Origin: JAVHQB01 sp049299915
GTDB taxonomy: Bacteria; Patescibacteriota; Minisyncoccia; UBA6257; JAVHQB01
Direction: 5' to 3'
DNA length: 23,779 nucleotides
NCBI GenBank assembly: GCA_049299915.1
Contig: JBAQYG010000013.1
Span: 1-23,779, forward strand
Part shown: positions 16,601 through 23,423 of the stretch, in pieces
Numbering within the stretch: the stretch's first letter is position 1
How the letters are laid out: every line of letters begins with the position of its first letter
Notes under the pieces: model-generated
Database searches by the model: none
Told to the model about the DNA's origin: nothing
Seen by the model: only the letters and a program-made list of their open reading frames with translations
Position numbers and translations under genes: made by a program

Positions 16601-19495
16601 GCTCCTTCGGCTGGTAGTGGAACATTCACTATGGCCAAAGGTTCTTATACAGGTACTGGAAATTACATTAATATCGGCGGCTTAGGTTTTAAACCTGATT
16701 TAATTATTGTCAAAGGTGATACTGCTCAATATGGTGTCTTTAGAACTAGCCTTATGGGTGGGGACTCTACGGCTTATCTAGATGCACCTCTAACTAATTT
16801 AACGGGTGGAGTGGTAGCCATCACAGGGGATGGTTTTACTATTGGTACAAGTGTAGTTACTAATACCGCCAGTGCCACCTATTATTGGACAGCGTATGGT
16901 AATGCTTGGAATCCTAAAACCAATTCTGGGGCTACCGATTTTTACATTGGGGCTTATCATGGTAACGGAATTGACGACAGAAATATTACTGGTTTACCTT
17001 ACCTAGCAGATTTAGTAGTAATTAAAAACAGTGGTGCGGCTTACAAGGGTGTTTGGAAATCTTCTGAACTAGCCGCGACCTATAGTGGCTTCTTCGATGG
17101 TGCTACGGAAACCACTAATTATATCCAAGCCTTAAGTAGTGATGGTTTCCAAGTGGGAACGGGTTCCAGAATGGTGAACTATGCCGCTACTCTTTATTTC
17201 TATTTTGGTTTTAAAGAAGGAACTAATTTTGCCGTTGGTACTTATTCCGGTAATGCTGGTACTAACGATATTACTGCTGTTGGTTTTCAGCCAGACAATT
17301 TATGGATTAAAGCCACGGCAGCCACCCAAGGAGTGACAAGAACTAGCAGTCTTACAGGAGATGGAGCGTTACCATTTTTAAATACTGGTAATATTACCAA
17401 TGCTATTACGGCTTTAATTTCTACTGGTTTTTCTGTTACGGGTACCGCAGCCGAAACCAACACTTCCGGTACTAACAATTATCGCTATATGGCGTGGAAG
17501 AATCCGGTCACTTTTAACCAAGCTTCTTATCGTTTTTTTAGTAACAATGATTCCACTGATGTGGGAACTGCTTTAGCAGCCCAAAATACACCGGCAACTT
17601 TATCAGCAGTTGGAGACGCTTTTCGATTAAGAATGCTCATTCATATCGGTTCCTCAGTATTTTCTAAAAATTCACAACCATTTAAATTATTATTCGCGGA
17701 AAAAGTAGGTGCCACTTGCGGAGATGATGAAACATTTGCTAACGTCACAACCTCTTCGATGATTTCTTTTAAAAATAATACTCCTAATGATGGAGAAGTT
17801 TTAACTTACAATAGTAATGATCCGACCCATAGTACTGATGCAGTGATTGACCAAACCTATGTAGAAAGTAATAATTTTACCAGTGCAGTTTCTTCTATAG
17901 AAGCCGGTGAAGATGGTAAATGGGATTTTGCTTTATATGATAATGGTGCTCCCTATGGTACAACTTATTGTTTTGGAATAGTAAAAGATAGTGGAGCTAT
18001 TTTGAACACTTATACTGTTTATCCAGAAGTAACAACAGCTTCGACACCTCCAAACCCAGTTGTTTCTGATGTTCAACTAAATGGTCAAACCAACATAGAT
18101 TTAACCGAAGGGACAACAACATCTATATCGGCTACTGCCGATGTTTCTGACCCTCAAGGTTGTAATACTATTAGCGGTGTAATGGCTAAAATATATCGCT
18201 CTGGGGTTGCTGGAGGAAAAGACTGCACGGCTAACGATAATAATTGTTATAGCGTAGCTTCTTGCACAGAAAACTCTTGCTCAGGAAATGATGCTACTTA
18301 TACTTGTACTATTAGTATGCAGTTTTTTGCAGATCCAACTGATACTGGTACTCCTTGGGTTGGAGAATATTGGAAAGTTTGGATAGAAGCTACCGATGGA
18401 AATTCCAATATTGGTAGCGCATATAATACTGATGGTGCACCAGAAGTAAATTCACTTTTAGCTCTATCAGTTATTTCTAATATAAACTATGGGAATTTTG
18501 ATCCTGGTAGCTCATCGGTAACTCTAGATAAAAAAATAGCTATCAGTTCAACAGGTAATGTATCTTTAGATACTAATATTTATGGAGTGGCCATGACTTC
18601 TGGCGGAAATAGTATAGCTATTGGTCAACAAAAATATTCTTTAATTCCAGATACTACTTATTCTTCGGGAACCCAATTAGTAGCTAGCCCAGGTGCAAAT
18701 GCCAATACTAATGTTTGTAAAAATGTTTCCATAGTTAAGCAAACTCAAGACATTTGGTGGGGGATAGCTATTCCTGATCCTCAAGCAACCGGAACTTACA
18801 GTGGTTCTAATACCTTTTCAGCTATTAAAAATTCCTGGGCAGATCCAGGTGATTGGTGTGAATTAACTGGCCAGGTGGCTTATTGGAACCTAGATGAAAC
18901 TACTGGCCTTTCTGCTACCGATTCTTCTGGTAATGGTAATACTGGCAACCTAAGCACTGGTCCCACTTGGGCTAATGGATTAATTGGAGGAGGATTGAGC
19001 TTTGATGGTACTAATGGTTATTATGTTGATGCGGGTAATGCTACTAGTTTACAATTATCAGAAAAGGGAACGATCTCCTTATGGATAAATATGAGTAGTT
19101 ATTATCCAACCAACAGTCGTTATATTTTTGGAAGATCAGATTTTTTAATATATTCAGATTATAATACATCCGAAGAAGTTATTTCTTTGAAAATATCCAA
19201 TGGAACAACTTATTATCCACGAGTTGTTGACGTTATGCCTCTGAATGAATGGCATCATTTAGCAGTGACTTATGATGGAACTTTGGCCTCCAATAATGTA
19301 GTAACTTATTTTGATGGGATGCAGCAGTATACTGGAACTGTAACAGGTTCTTTAGTTTCTCCTACTGCCACTTGGTATATGGGAGATAATCCAAGTAGTT
19401 GGGACTCTTTTGATGGTACGATTGATGATGTTCGGATTTATAATCGAACCCTTTCAGCAGACGAAATTTTAGCCCAATACAACGCGAATAAATAA
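13631..19495 (+). CDS. Giant secreted multidomain surface protein (Thr-rich stalk, Ig-like domains, six tandem repeats, LamG)
   Basis: A 1954-aa exported protein, probably displayed on the cell surface. An N-terminal signal or anchor helix (about 13-31) is followed by a possible cleavage after VKA39. Residues 98-273 are Thr-rich, broken at 174-190 by FIRKVLSFFTPEAKAEE. A beta-rich, jelly-roll-like domain (about 290-395) and two Ig/macroglobulin-like domains (about 484-700) come next. Six tandem repeats of 93-103 residues fill 707-1294, each with Y-x-G-x-G, an I-T-G-x-G-F-x-P-D-L-v-x-V-K line and a later G-F-x-V-G. A beta domain starting QASYRFFSN and containing FRLRMLIHIG covers about 1295-1475. 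A two-domain module shared with the 572-aa protein covers 1480-1747. A LamG/concanavalin-like domain (1749-1954) ends with the typical DGTIDDVRIYNRTLSADEI. No sortase motif, dockerin or C-terminal membrane helix is present. Adhesion is the likely role, by inference. Confidence 0.88.
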   Translation: MRRYLTVNFVKRILFKLLILSIILAGIVFVSKFRLLVKADEYINIFPSSYSIESVGNTKWQNPQNIFNQDLKEDALLIDFNDDNSAFIGGETKGENLTTTTTLSEDLSTTTVTTLTVPSKNSTTTTPDTTTTTISTETTTTLEPTTTTTTIVVTTTVTTLPPETTTTTTVPIAFIRKVLSFFTPEAKAEEATTTTTIEIPTTTITVTTTTTIPTEVTTTETLPTTTLATIEEAATSTSTTTVSKETITTTTIPNPTAPITESTTTTISDILTTENENLNQSSLIVSNFDLGEEAFNQMASQNVQLRFSLASPQQTSGQLIINYFYRNEWQTLGEIDLSQEVSNNKNGGYFLYALPVFENFQEFKNFKVKFQVSGTLTQKIYLDTLWVEVEYDKIVESKESWNADEDPEFDFSDNNKSRRILDILVGEDNIEASISTPDGRETKDGIMITGKKVKITKSKEAGFKPGRYTLKVKRGEQIIIQDFTWGVLTINTNKSIYLPGESVYLQMASLRDDGHTICNSNLKLEIISPTGLTNYPAVLQSGFCEPDNITDKPDYLTNYLAEEIGTYQMKLVNLDNNFQITSSFVVKESVPFEIERIGPTRIYPPATYKVTLKIKANEDFKGKIIESVPDSFDITAAGESTIKIKNSLKQIIWQVDWREGETYDITYNFKAPDVSPYVYLLGPFQIDKFKEIRQWQIASDTPFIFNMKTGYYIGDGNAISITGLGFKPQLVILKPDTGAGSGALFKTTNMLQNNAAHFVAAADLTTGSIQFGKDGFDVLGADSNTVNVRYTWVAFAGSDCTSNGTFCVGQYTGDGSAKSITTGFQPDLVWVKQSTAVGGNWRSSVMPSNYGQYFAATAQDTSGALFSTLDATGFTVGTTNSASAGIYYYVAFKNTANKVHVDTYAGAAGAQSITSATFAPDFVFVKTSAAVGAVYNMKLSYGNYSSYFSDTANLTGAITGLTSTGFDVGTGTTANGSGATLYYAAFGGDAAPSAGSGTFTMAKGSYTGTGNYINIGGLGFKPDLIIVKGDTAQYGVFRTSLMGGDSTAYLDAPLTNLTGGVVAITGDGFTIGTSVVTNTASATYYWTAYGNAWNPKTNSGATDFYIGAYHGNGIDDRNITGLPYLADLVVIKNSGAAYKGVWKSSELAATYSGFFDGATETTNYIQALSSDGFQVGTGSRMVNYAATLYFYFGFKEGTNFAVGTYSGNAGTNDITAVGFQPDNLWIKATAATQGVTRTSSLTGDGALPFLNTGNITNAITALISTGFSVTGTAAETNTSGTNNYRYMAWKNPVTFNQASYRFFSNNDSTDVGTALAAQNTPATLSAVGDAFRLRMLIHIGSSVFSKNSQPFKLLFAEKVGATCGDDETFANVTTSSMISFKNNTPNDGEVLTYNSNDPTHSTDAVIDQTYVESNNFTSAVSSIEAGEDGKWDFALYDNGAPYGTTYCFGIVKDSGAILNTYTVYPEVTTASTPPNPVVSDVQLNGQTNIDLTEGTTTSISATADVSDPQGCNTISGVMAKIYRSGVAGGKDCTANDNNCYSVASCTENSCSGNDATYTCTISMQFFADPTDTGTPWVGEYWKVWIEATDGNSNIGSAYNTDGAPEVNSLLALSVISNINYGNFDPGSSSVTLDKKIAISSTGNVSLDTNIYGVAMTSGGNSIAIGQQKYSLIPDTTYSSGTQLVASPGANANTNVCKNVSIVKQTQDIWWGIAIPDPQATGTYSGSNTFSAIKNSWADPGDWCELTGQVAYWNLDETTGLSATDSSGNGNTGNLSTGPTWANGLIGGGLSFDGTNGYYVDAGNATSLQLSEKGTISLWINMSSYYPTNSRYIFGRSDFLIYSDYNTSEEVISLKISNGTTYYPRVVDVMPLNEWHHLAVTYDGTLASNNVVTYFDGMQQYTGTVTGSLVSPTATWYMGDNPSSWDSFDGTIDDVRIYNRTLSADEILAQYNANK
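13922..14449 (+). repeat. Threonine-rich low-complexity tract
   Basis: Codons 98-273 of the giant protein consist mostly of ACN codons in runs of up to six, mixed with Pro, Val, Ile and Glu. All four Thr codons are used, so this is selection on the protein rather than a simple DNA repeat. It resembles O-glycosylated stalks. A 17-residue non-repetitive insert splits it (nt 14150-14200). Confidence 0.85.
15749..17515 (+). repeat. Six tandem protein repeats of about 95-100 aa
   Basis: Repeat units begin near residues 707, 808, 901, 1002, 1105 and 1201 (nt 15749, 16052, 16331, 16634, 16943 and 17231). Each opens with Y-x-G-x-G, then SITG-x-GF-x-PDLV-x-VK, then a variable middle, then GF-x-VG and an aromatic strand ending the unit (for example YYYVAFK or YYWTAYG). 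They are divergent at DNA level, so the expansion is old. Confidence 0.85.
18068..18872 (+). repeat. Two-domain module, copy 1 (in the 1954-aa protein)
   Basis: Residues about 1480-1747. The first half has a Cys-rich beta domain (RSGVAGGKDC, NCYS, TCTISMQFFADPT, YWKVWIEATD). The second half starts SNINYGNFDPG and ends with GQQKYSL and IPDPQATGTYSGSNTF. The same order and motifs occur in the 572-aa protein (20549-21415). Confidence 0.8.
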
Positions 19496-19526
19496 AAGAG
19501 AGCGGTTAAAGACAGACCGAAACTTC

Positions 19527-19556
19527 TTTACTTGACTAGAAATTATATGGTATAAT
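19527..19556 (+). promoter_or_regulatory. Promoter of the riboswitch-led surface operon
   Basis: TTTACT (19527-19532), 18-bp spacer, TATAAT (19551-19556) with an extended TGG before it. The predicted start near 19563 gives a leader of about 137 nt that contains the whole riboswitch-like element. Confidence 0.6.
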
Positions 19557-19620
19557 TAAAAAGTATTCGATCGGCATTAATTTGGTTTTAAGATATAATT
19601 TTAATAATTAAATAATTAGA

Positions 19621-19687
19621 AGAAGCAAAGAACTTGAAATCGTATTTGGACGCCTGATTTCGAGGGAGCTAGTGGCGTAACCGACTC
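19621..19687 (+). promoter_or_regulatory. Candidate cyclic-di-GMP-II riboswitch
   Basis: Aligned by memory to the Clostridium acetobutylicum c-di-GMP-II aptamer, the conserved blocks fall in order: (A)GAAGCAAAGA near the 5' end (there GGAAACAAUGA), UUGG in the loop, UGA, then CUAGU and AACCGAC. The P2-like stem CTTGAAATC (19633-19641) pairs with GATTTCGAG (19656-19664), including one G-U. The loop sequence ACGCC (19650-19654) pairs with GGCGT (19674-19678), making the class-defining pseudoknot. The outer P1 helix is weak in this A/T-rich context. It lies in the 5' leader of a surface-protein operon, a usual place for c-di-GMP riboswitches. A covariance-model search was not possible here. Confidence 0.8.
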
Positions 19688-19699
19688 ATATATTTTTAT

Positions 19700-21418
19700 A
19701 TGCAACTCATTAATAAAAATAAATTTGTACCCTGGTTTTTATGTCTTTTATTAATTCTTCAGGGTACGGGTTTGTATCATATAACGTCTGTTTTTGCGGG
19801 AAACGCATCTACTTCGGCAGGTGTTAATAATAAAGTTCCTACTTACACCGGTAATGTGGCAGAAAGTCCTGCTTCCTATGCTACTACTCCTACAGCTGTT
19901 GGTGCTGACGTTACTTTTAAAGTAACGGCTACCGATAAGAATAACGATAAATATTATTTAGCTGTTTGTACGACAGCTGCCGTTACTGCCCATGCGAGTG
20001 CTGCTCCTACTTGTGATGTTGGTACTTGGAAGGTATCCGCAGAAACATCTTCTGGTAGTGAGGCAACTGCCGCCTACACTACTCTTCAGGGTGATGCTTC
20101 TTCTAATAATTGGTATGCCTATGTTTGTGATAAAAATGCCAATTCTCTTTGCACAACTGTAGATAGTGGTACTGGCGATAGCGGTAGTCCTTTTATTGTC
20201 AACCATGCTCCTACATTCACGGTTTTTGCTGACGATGCAGGTGCAGGTAAAGCACCAGGGGCCACAGTTACTTGGACAAGTACATCCACCGATAGCGATA
20301 GTGATACCGTGACTCTATATGTTTGTAAAGACAACGATTTCACTGGTACCGATTGCGGTGTTGGTGGCAAATGGTGTAACAGCAATGCCAGCGCTTCCGA
20401 CCCTACTTGTAATGTAGCTATGCCAAGTATTATGCAAGATAAAGATTGGGAAGCATTTGGTTATATAGTTGACGCGCATGGAGCCGCCTCTGCTGGTGTT
20501 AACCAGGGTACAGATTCAACTTTAACTATAAGTAACGTGGCCCCCTCCATTACGGCTTCGAGTATAATTATTTATGATACCGATGGATCGGGTGATATGA
20601 CTTTGGCCACCTCGCAAGACGAAACTACTGGATTCAAAGTTGCGCTTAGTATAACAGATGCAAATAGTTGTCTTAATGCTTCTACCGGGCATGAAATAGC
20701 CTCAGCCGCTATAAATGTTAGACGTTCAGGAATAACGGCTGCCAACTGTGATGCAACCGGTGAGTATAATCCTAATAATTGTTATCCAGACGATTATGCT
20801 TCATGGAATACCAGTTGTACTCAGACGGGTACATGCGGTGGGGCTGGCGATGATACGATTGAATGGGAATGTACTTTTCCGCTCCAATATCTTGCAGATC
20901 CAACTGTAACTAATTCTACTTTCGATGCTCAATATTGGATAGCTGATGCAAAAGCAATAGATGATGATACTGCTGATTCTGGCTTCATAACATCAGCTGA
21001 TGCAGATGGTACAGAGATGGGGCAATTTTTGGATTATCATTTAAATACCGTCTCTATTAATTATGGTAGTATGGATCCAGGAGCTGCTTCTTCCGACCAG
21101 GCTACTACATTAGAAGCAACGGGTAATGTTGGTTTAGATGAAACACTTTATGGGACTAATATGGCTTCTGGGGGGGATACTATACTTGTTGGTCAACAAA
21201 AATATAAATTAACCGCTGGAGGAGGTTGGACGGGAACAGCCCTTGTCGTAACTCCGGGGAACGAAGCAGAACTCAATTTAAAAAAGAGTACCGTAGTGCT
21301 TACACCAGAAACGAAAGATACTTATTGGGTTTTACAGGTTCCTGACCCTCAAGCAACCGGTACATATAGTGGTACAAATACCATAGAAGGTAAAGTGGGT
21401 GAATATGCTGACTGGTAA
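19700..21418 (+). CDS. Secreted surface protein with the two-domain module (572 aa)
   Basis: An exported protein with a good signal peptide (WFLCLLLILQGTGLYHITSVFAG, cleavage near residue 35). Residues about 40-280 form two or three Cys-containing beta-sandwich domains with Cadherin/Ig-like features (VTFKVTATDKNNDKYYLAVC and, later, PGATVTWTSTSTDSDSDTVTLYVC). Residues 284-448 and 449-572 repeat the two-domain module of the giant protein: SINYGSMDPG, then GQQKYKL, then VPDPQATGTYSGTNT near the end. The protein stops right after this module, without the LamG domain of its relative. Ala, Thr, Ser and Asp are abundant. It is the first gene after the riboswitch-like leader, with later genes 36, 12 and 34 bp apart. 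Its role is unknown; a structural surface subunit is an inference. Confidence 0.82.
   Translation: MQLINKNKFVPWFLCLLLILQGTGLYHITSVFAGNASTSAGVNNKVPTYTGNVAESPASYATTPTAVGADVTFKVTATDKNNDKYYLAVCTTAAVTAHASAAPTCDVGTWKVSAETSSGSEATAAYTTLQGDASSNNWYAYVCDKNANSLCTTVDSGTGDSGSPFIVNHAPTFTVFADDAGAGKAPGATVTWTSTSTDSDSDTVTLYVCKDNDFTGTDCGVGGKWCNSNASASDPTCNVAMPSIMQDKDWEAFGYIVDAHGAASAGVNQGTDSTLTISNVAPSITASSIIIYDTDGSGDMTLATSQDETTGFKVALSITDANSCLNASTGHEIASAAINVRRSGITAANCDATGEYNPNNCYPDDYASWNTSCTQTGTCGGAGDDTIEWECTFPLQYLADPTVTNSTFDAQYWIADAKAIDDDTADSGFITSADADGTEMGQFLDYHLNTVSINYGSMDPGAASSDQATTLEATGNVGLDETLYGTNMASGGDTILVGQQKYKLTAGGGWTGTALVVTPGNEAELNLKKSTVVLTPETKDTYWVLQVPDPQATGTYSGTNTIEGKVGEYADW
20549..21415 (+). repeat. Two-domain module, copy 2 (in the 572-aa protein)
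   Basis: Residues about 284-572. The first half has RRSGITAANC, NNCYPDDYASW, CTFPLQYLADPT and QYWIADAKAIDD; the second starts SINYGSMDPG and ends PDPQATGTYSGTNT. It is paralogous to 18068-18872 and clearly diverged. Confidence 0.8.
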
Positions 21419-21454
21419 TTATATAGAATTAATATATAGCTCCGGAAAAATTTT

Positions 21455-22390
21455 ATGTTCAAGAGTAAATTCCTTTTCTTCGTATTAATAATAGCCAGTT
21501 TTTTGGGTTTAACATCTTCTAATCCAAAACAAGCTTTGGCTGGTTTTGGTATTTCTCCTCCCTATGTCAATAATGATAATTTAAGTCGTGGTTCTTATTA
21601 CGAACAAAAGATAGTTTTAGTACGTGGTGACCCCACTGAAGATTGGAAAGCAGAAATCATCGTAGATGTTGCGAATGCCAATGGTTGGATTTCTATAGAC
21701 AAAGGCAATAGTTTTATTTTACCCAAAGATGTTAATCAGGTTCCCATGATAGTCTCTGTTAGAGTTCCTCAGGATGCTGCTTACGGCGACTATAAAGGGA
21801 GAATCCGTATAAGAACTGTCCCAGTGGCGGCACCAGAGCAAGGGGTTGTTTCGATTGCCCTAGGTGCTCAAATTGATGTTAATTTAAGAGTTTCTCGCGC
21901 CAAGATTTTTGATTTTGCTTTGCATAGTATCACTTTGGGAGATTCTTCAGCCTCATTTAAAGATTGGTTAGGATTTACTGTCCCAGCCCAAGTGTTAGTG
22001 AAAATGCAAATAGAAAATAAAGGTAACTACTCTTCGGCACCCACTAAATTGCTTTTAAATATTAGTCGTCCAGGCCAAAGTACAGTATTTAAAACAGTAA
22101 GCACTACTCATTTATCAAAAATAGCACCCTTTGGTATTGAATGGATATCTAAAAATCTTCCTGTAGATTTGGCAGCGGGTAGCTACTCTGTTGAATATCA
22201 AGTATTTAAGAATCAAAATGTTGCCTATAAGGGCACTTTAGATTTGAGCGTTATAGAAAAAGATATTTCAGGCTACAGTTTATGGCAGAAAACATCCAAT
22301 ACCACTAAGTTGATTATATTAACCTCTTCACTTTTAGTTGTCGGAACCATAGTCTTAATAGTAAAACGAATAATATTTAAAAGATTTTAA
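21455..22390 (+). CDS. Membrane-anchored DUF916/COG1470-like surface protein
   Basis: A 311-aa protein with a signal peptide (FLFFVLIIASFLGLTSS, cleavage near ALA) and a C-terminal membrane helix (about 287-304) followed by a basic tail (KRIIFKRF). This is a typical extracytoplasmic protein held by its C-terminus. The mature part looks like two Ig-like domains. The first starts GFGISPPYVNNDNLSRGSYYEQKI and has ANGWISIDKG and YGDYKGRIRIRT; the second has VKMQIENKGNYSSAP. These features resemble DUF916/COG1470 proteins, which in Gram-positive bacteria accompany WxL surface proteins. It is second in the operon, 36 bp after the 572-aa protein. Family-level confidence is moderate; function is inferred only. 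Confidence 0.7.
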   Translation: MFKSKFLFFVLIIASFLGLTSSNPKQALAGFGISPPYVNNDNLSRGSYYEQKIVLVRGDPTEDWKAEIIVDVANANGWISIDKGNSFILPKDVNQVPMIVSVRVPQDAAYGDYKGRIRIRTVPVAAPEQGVVSIALGAQIDVNLRVSRAKIFDFALHSITLGDSSASFKDWLGFTVPAQVLVKMQIENKGNYSSAPTKLLLNISRPGQSTVFKTVSTTHLSKIAPFGIEWISKNLPVDLAAGSYSVEYQVFKNQNVAYKGTLDLSVIEKDISGYSLWQKTSNTTKLIILTSSLLVVGTIVLIVKRIIFKRF

Positions 22391-22402
22391 CGATTATAGG
22401 TA

Positions 22403-23389
22403 GTGAATAATATTGATCATAAAAATTTATTCAGGAATTGTGTTTCCAAAAAACTGCTGCCAATTATATTCTTAGTTAGCAGCGGTTTTTGGATGATGAA
22501 TGTTCAAAACATTTCAGCTAACAACTTACAAACAACGGTAAGAGTAAGAATTAGTGGAACCACCACTACGACAACTAGTTCTGGCGGCGGTGGGGGTGGA
22601 GGCGGCGGCGGTGGGGGATATATTCCAGTTAGTACTGCTAAAGTAATTTTTTCTGGATTAGCCTATCCTAACAATAAAGTCTATATTTTAAAGAATGGTG
22701 TTTTGGCCATTCAGACAATTTCTGGTCCAGATGCTAAATTTTATGTAGAGCTTACTAATATTACTGCTGGTAATTATAATTTTAGTGTTTGGTCAGAAGA
22801 TGTTAATTCTATAAGGTCTTTGAGTCATAGTTTTTCTGTTTACATTACCGATAATGCTGCTACTACTATCAGTGGTATTTTATTACCGCCCACAGTAGCC
22901 ATAGACAAATCAGAAGTGAAAAAAGGGGAAACTCTAACTGTTTTTGGTCAAACAGTACCCAGTGCTATTATTACCGTATCAATTAATTCAGATAAGGAAA
23001 TTATAGATGAAATAGTGGCGGGTAAGGATGGCCTCTACCGTTATCTTGTAGATTCAAAAGATCTTGAAAAGGGTAATCATGAAGTGAAAACAAAAGTATA
23101 TGTGGCTGGTGAAGAATTAGTTTCTACTTATGGCAATGTCCTTTCATTCATAGTGGGTACCAAAAATGTGCCTAAATCTTCTATGGCTCCGGGACGAACT
23201 ACCCATCCTCCCCAAGGAGATATCAATGATGATGATAGAGTAAATCTTATAGATTTTTCAATCTTAGCTTATTGGTGGGGAAGGGGTGGTAAAAGTGACG
23301 CCTTACTCGCTATAGATAAAAAATTGTATGTAGACGATAAAATAGATTTAAGAGATTTTAGTATAATGGCGTATTACTGGACTGGGTAG
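22403..23389 (+). CDS. Secreted protein with poly-Gly hinge, Ig-like domains and C-terminal dockerin
   Basis: A 328-aa exported protein. The start is GTG at 22403, which gives a proper signal peptide (basic residues, then LLPIIFLVSSGFWMM, then a possible cleavage at ISA). A TTTTTTSS stretch and 12 consecutive Gly (61-72) form a flexible linker. Two Ig-like domains follow: about 75-155, then 160-255 with VEVKKGET-like and VFGQTVPSA features. Residues 272-328 are a type I dockerin. Its first calcium loop is DINDDDRVNLID with the expected Asp/Asn ligands, followed by FSILAYWW. The second loop is degenerate (KLYVDDKIDLRD, with positions 1 and 3 as Lys and Tyr), followed by FSIMAYYW. The gene lies 12 bp after the membrane-anchored protein and directly before a cohesin gene. 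Confidence 0.85.
   Translation: MNNIDHKNLFRNCVSKKLLPIIFLVSSGFWMMNVQNISANNLQTTVRVRISGTTTTTTSSGGGGGGGGGGGGYIPVSTAKVIFSGLAYPNNKVYILKNGVLAIQTISGPDAKFYVELTNITAGNYNFSVWSEDVNSIRSLSHSFSVYITDNAATTISGILLPPTVAIDKSEVKKGETLTVFGQTVPSAIITVSINSDKEIIDEIVAGKDGLYRYLVDSKDLEKGNHEVKTKVYVAGEELVSTYGNVLSFIVGTKNVPKSSMAPGRTTHPPQGDINDDDRVNLIDFSILAYWWGRGGKSDALLAIDKKLYVDDKIDLRDFSIMAYYWTG
22583..22618 (+). repeat. Poly-glycine codon tract (12 Gly)
   Basis: Twelve GGN codons in a row encode residues 61-72 of the dockerin protein. Three of the four Gly codons are used (no GGT excess or single-codon slippage pattern dominates), so it is a protein-level linker. It is by far the most GC-rich spot in this AT-rich window. Confidence 0.85.
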
Positions 23390-23423
23390 TTACAATTTGG
23401 GTAAACGCTTTTAGAAGTTAAAA

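Larger units (their letters stand above)
19496..19699 (+). promoter_or_regulatory. 204-bp leader region of the surface operon
   Basis: After the giant gene there is no convincing intrinsic terminator; a weak CGGT/ACCG hairpin near 19504-19519 lacks a T-run. A promoter lies at 19527-19556 and a second TATAAT at 19594-19599. The riboswitch-like element fills 19621-19687, ending 12 nt before the ATG. The context TTTTTATATG has no Shine-Dalgarno sequence. Confidence 0.7.

Noticed and set aside
13631..19495. CRISPR array or DNA-level tandem repeat in the giant gene.
   Set aside because: The repeats are conserved only as protein, with unit lengths near 300 bp and diverged DNA. There is no spacer structure or cas gene.
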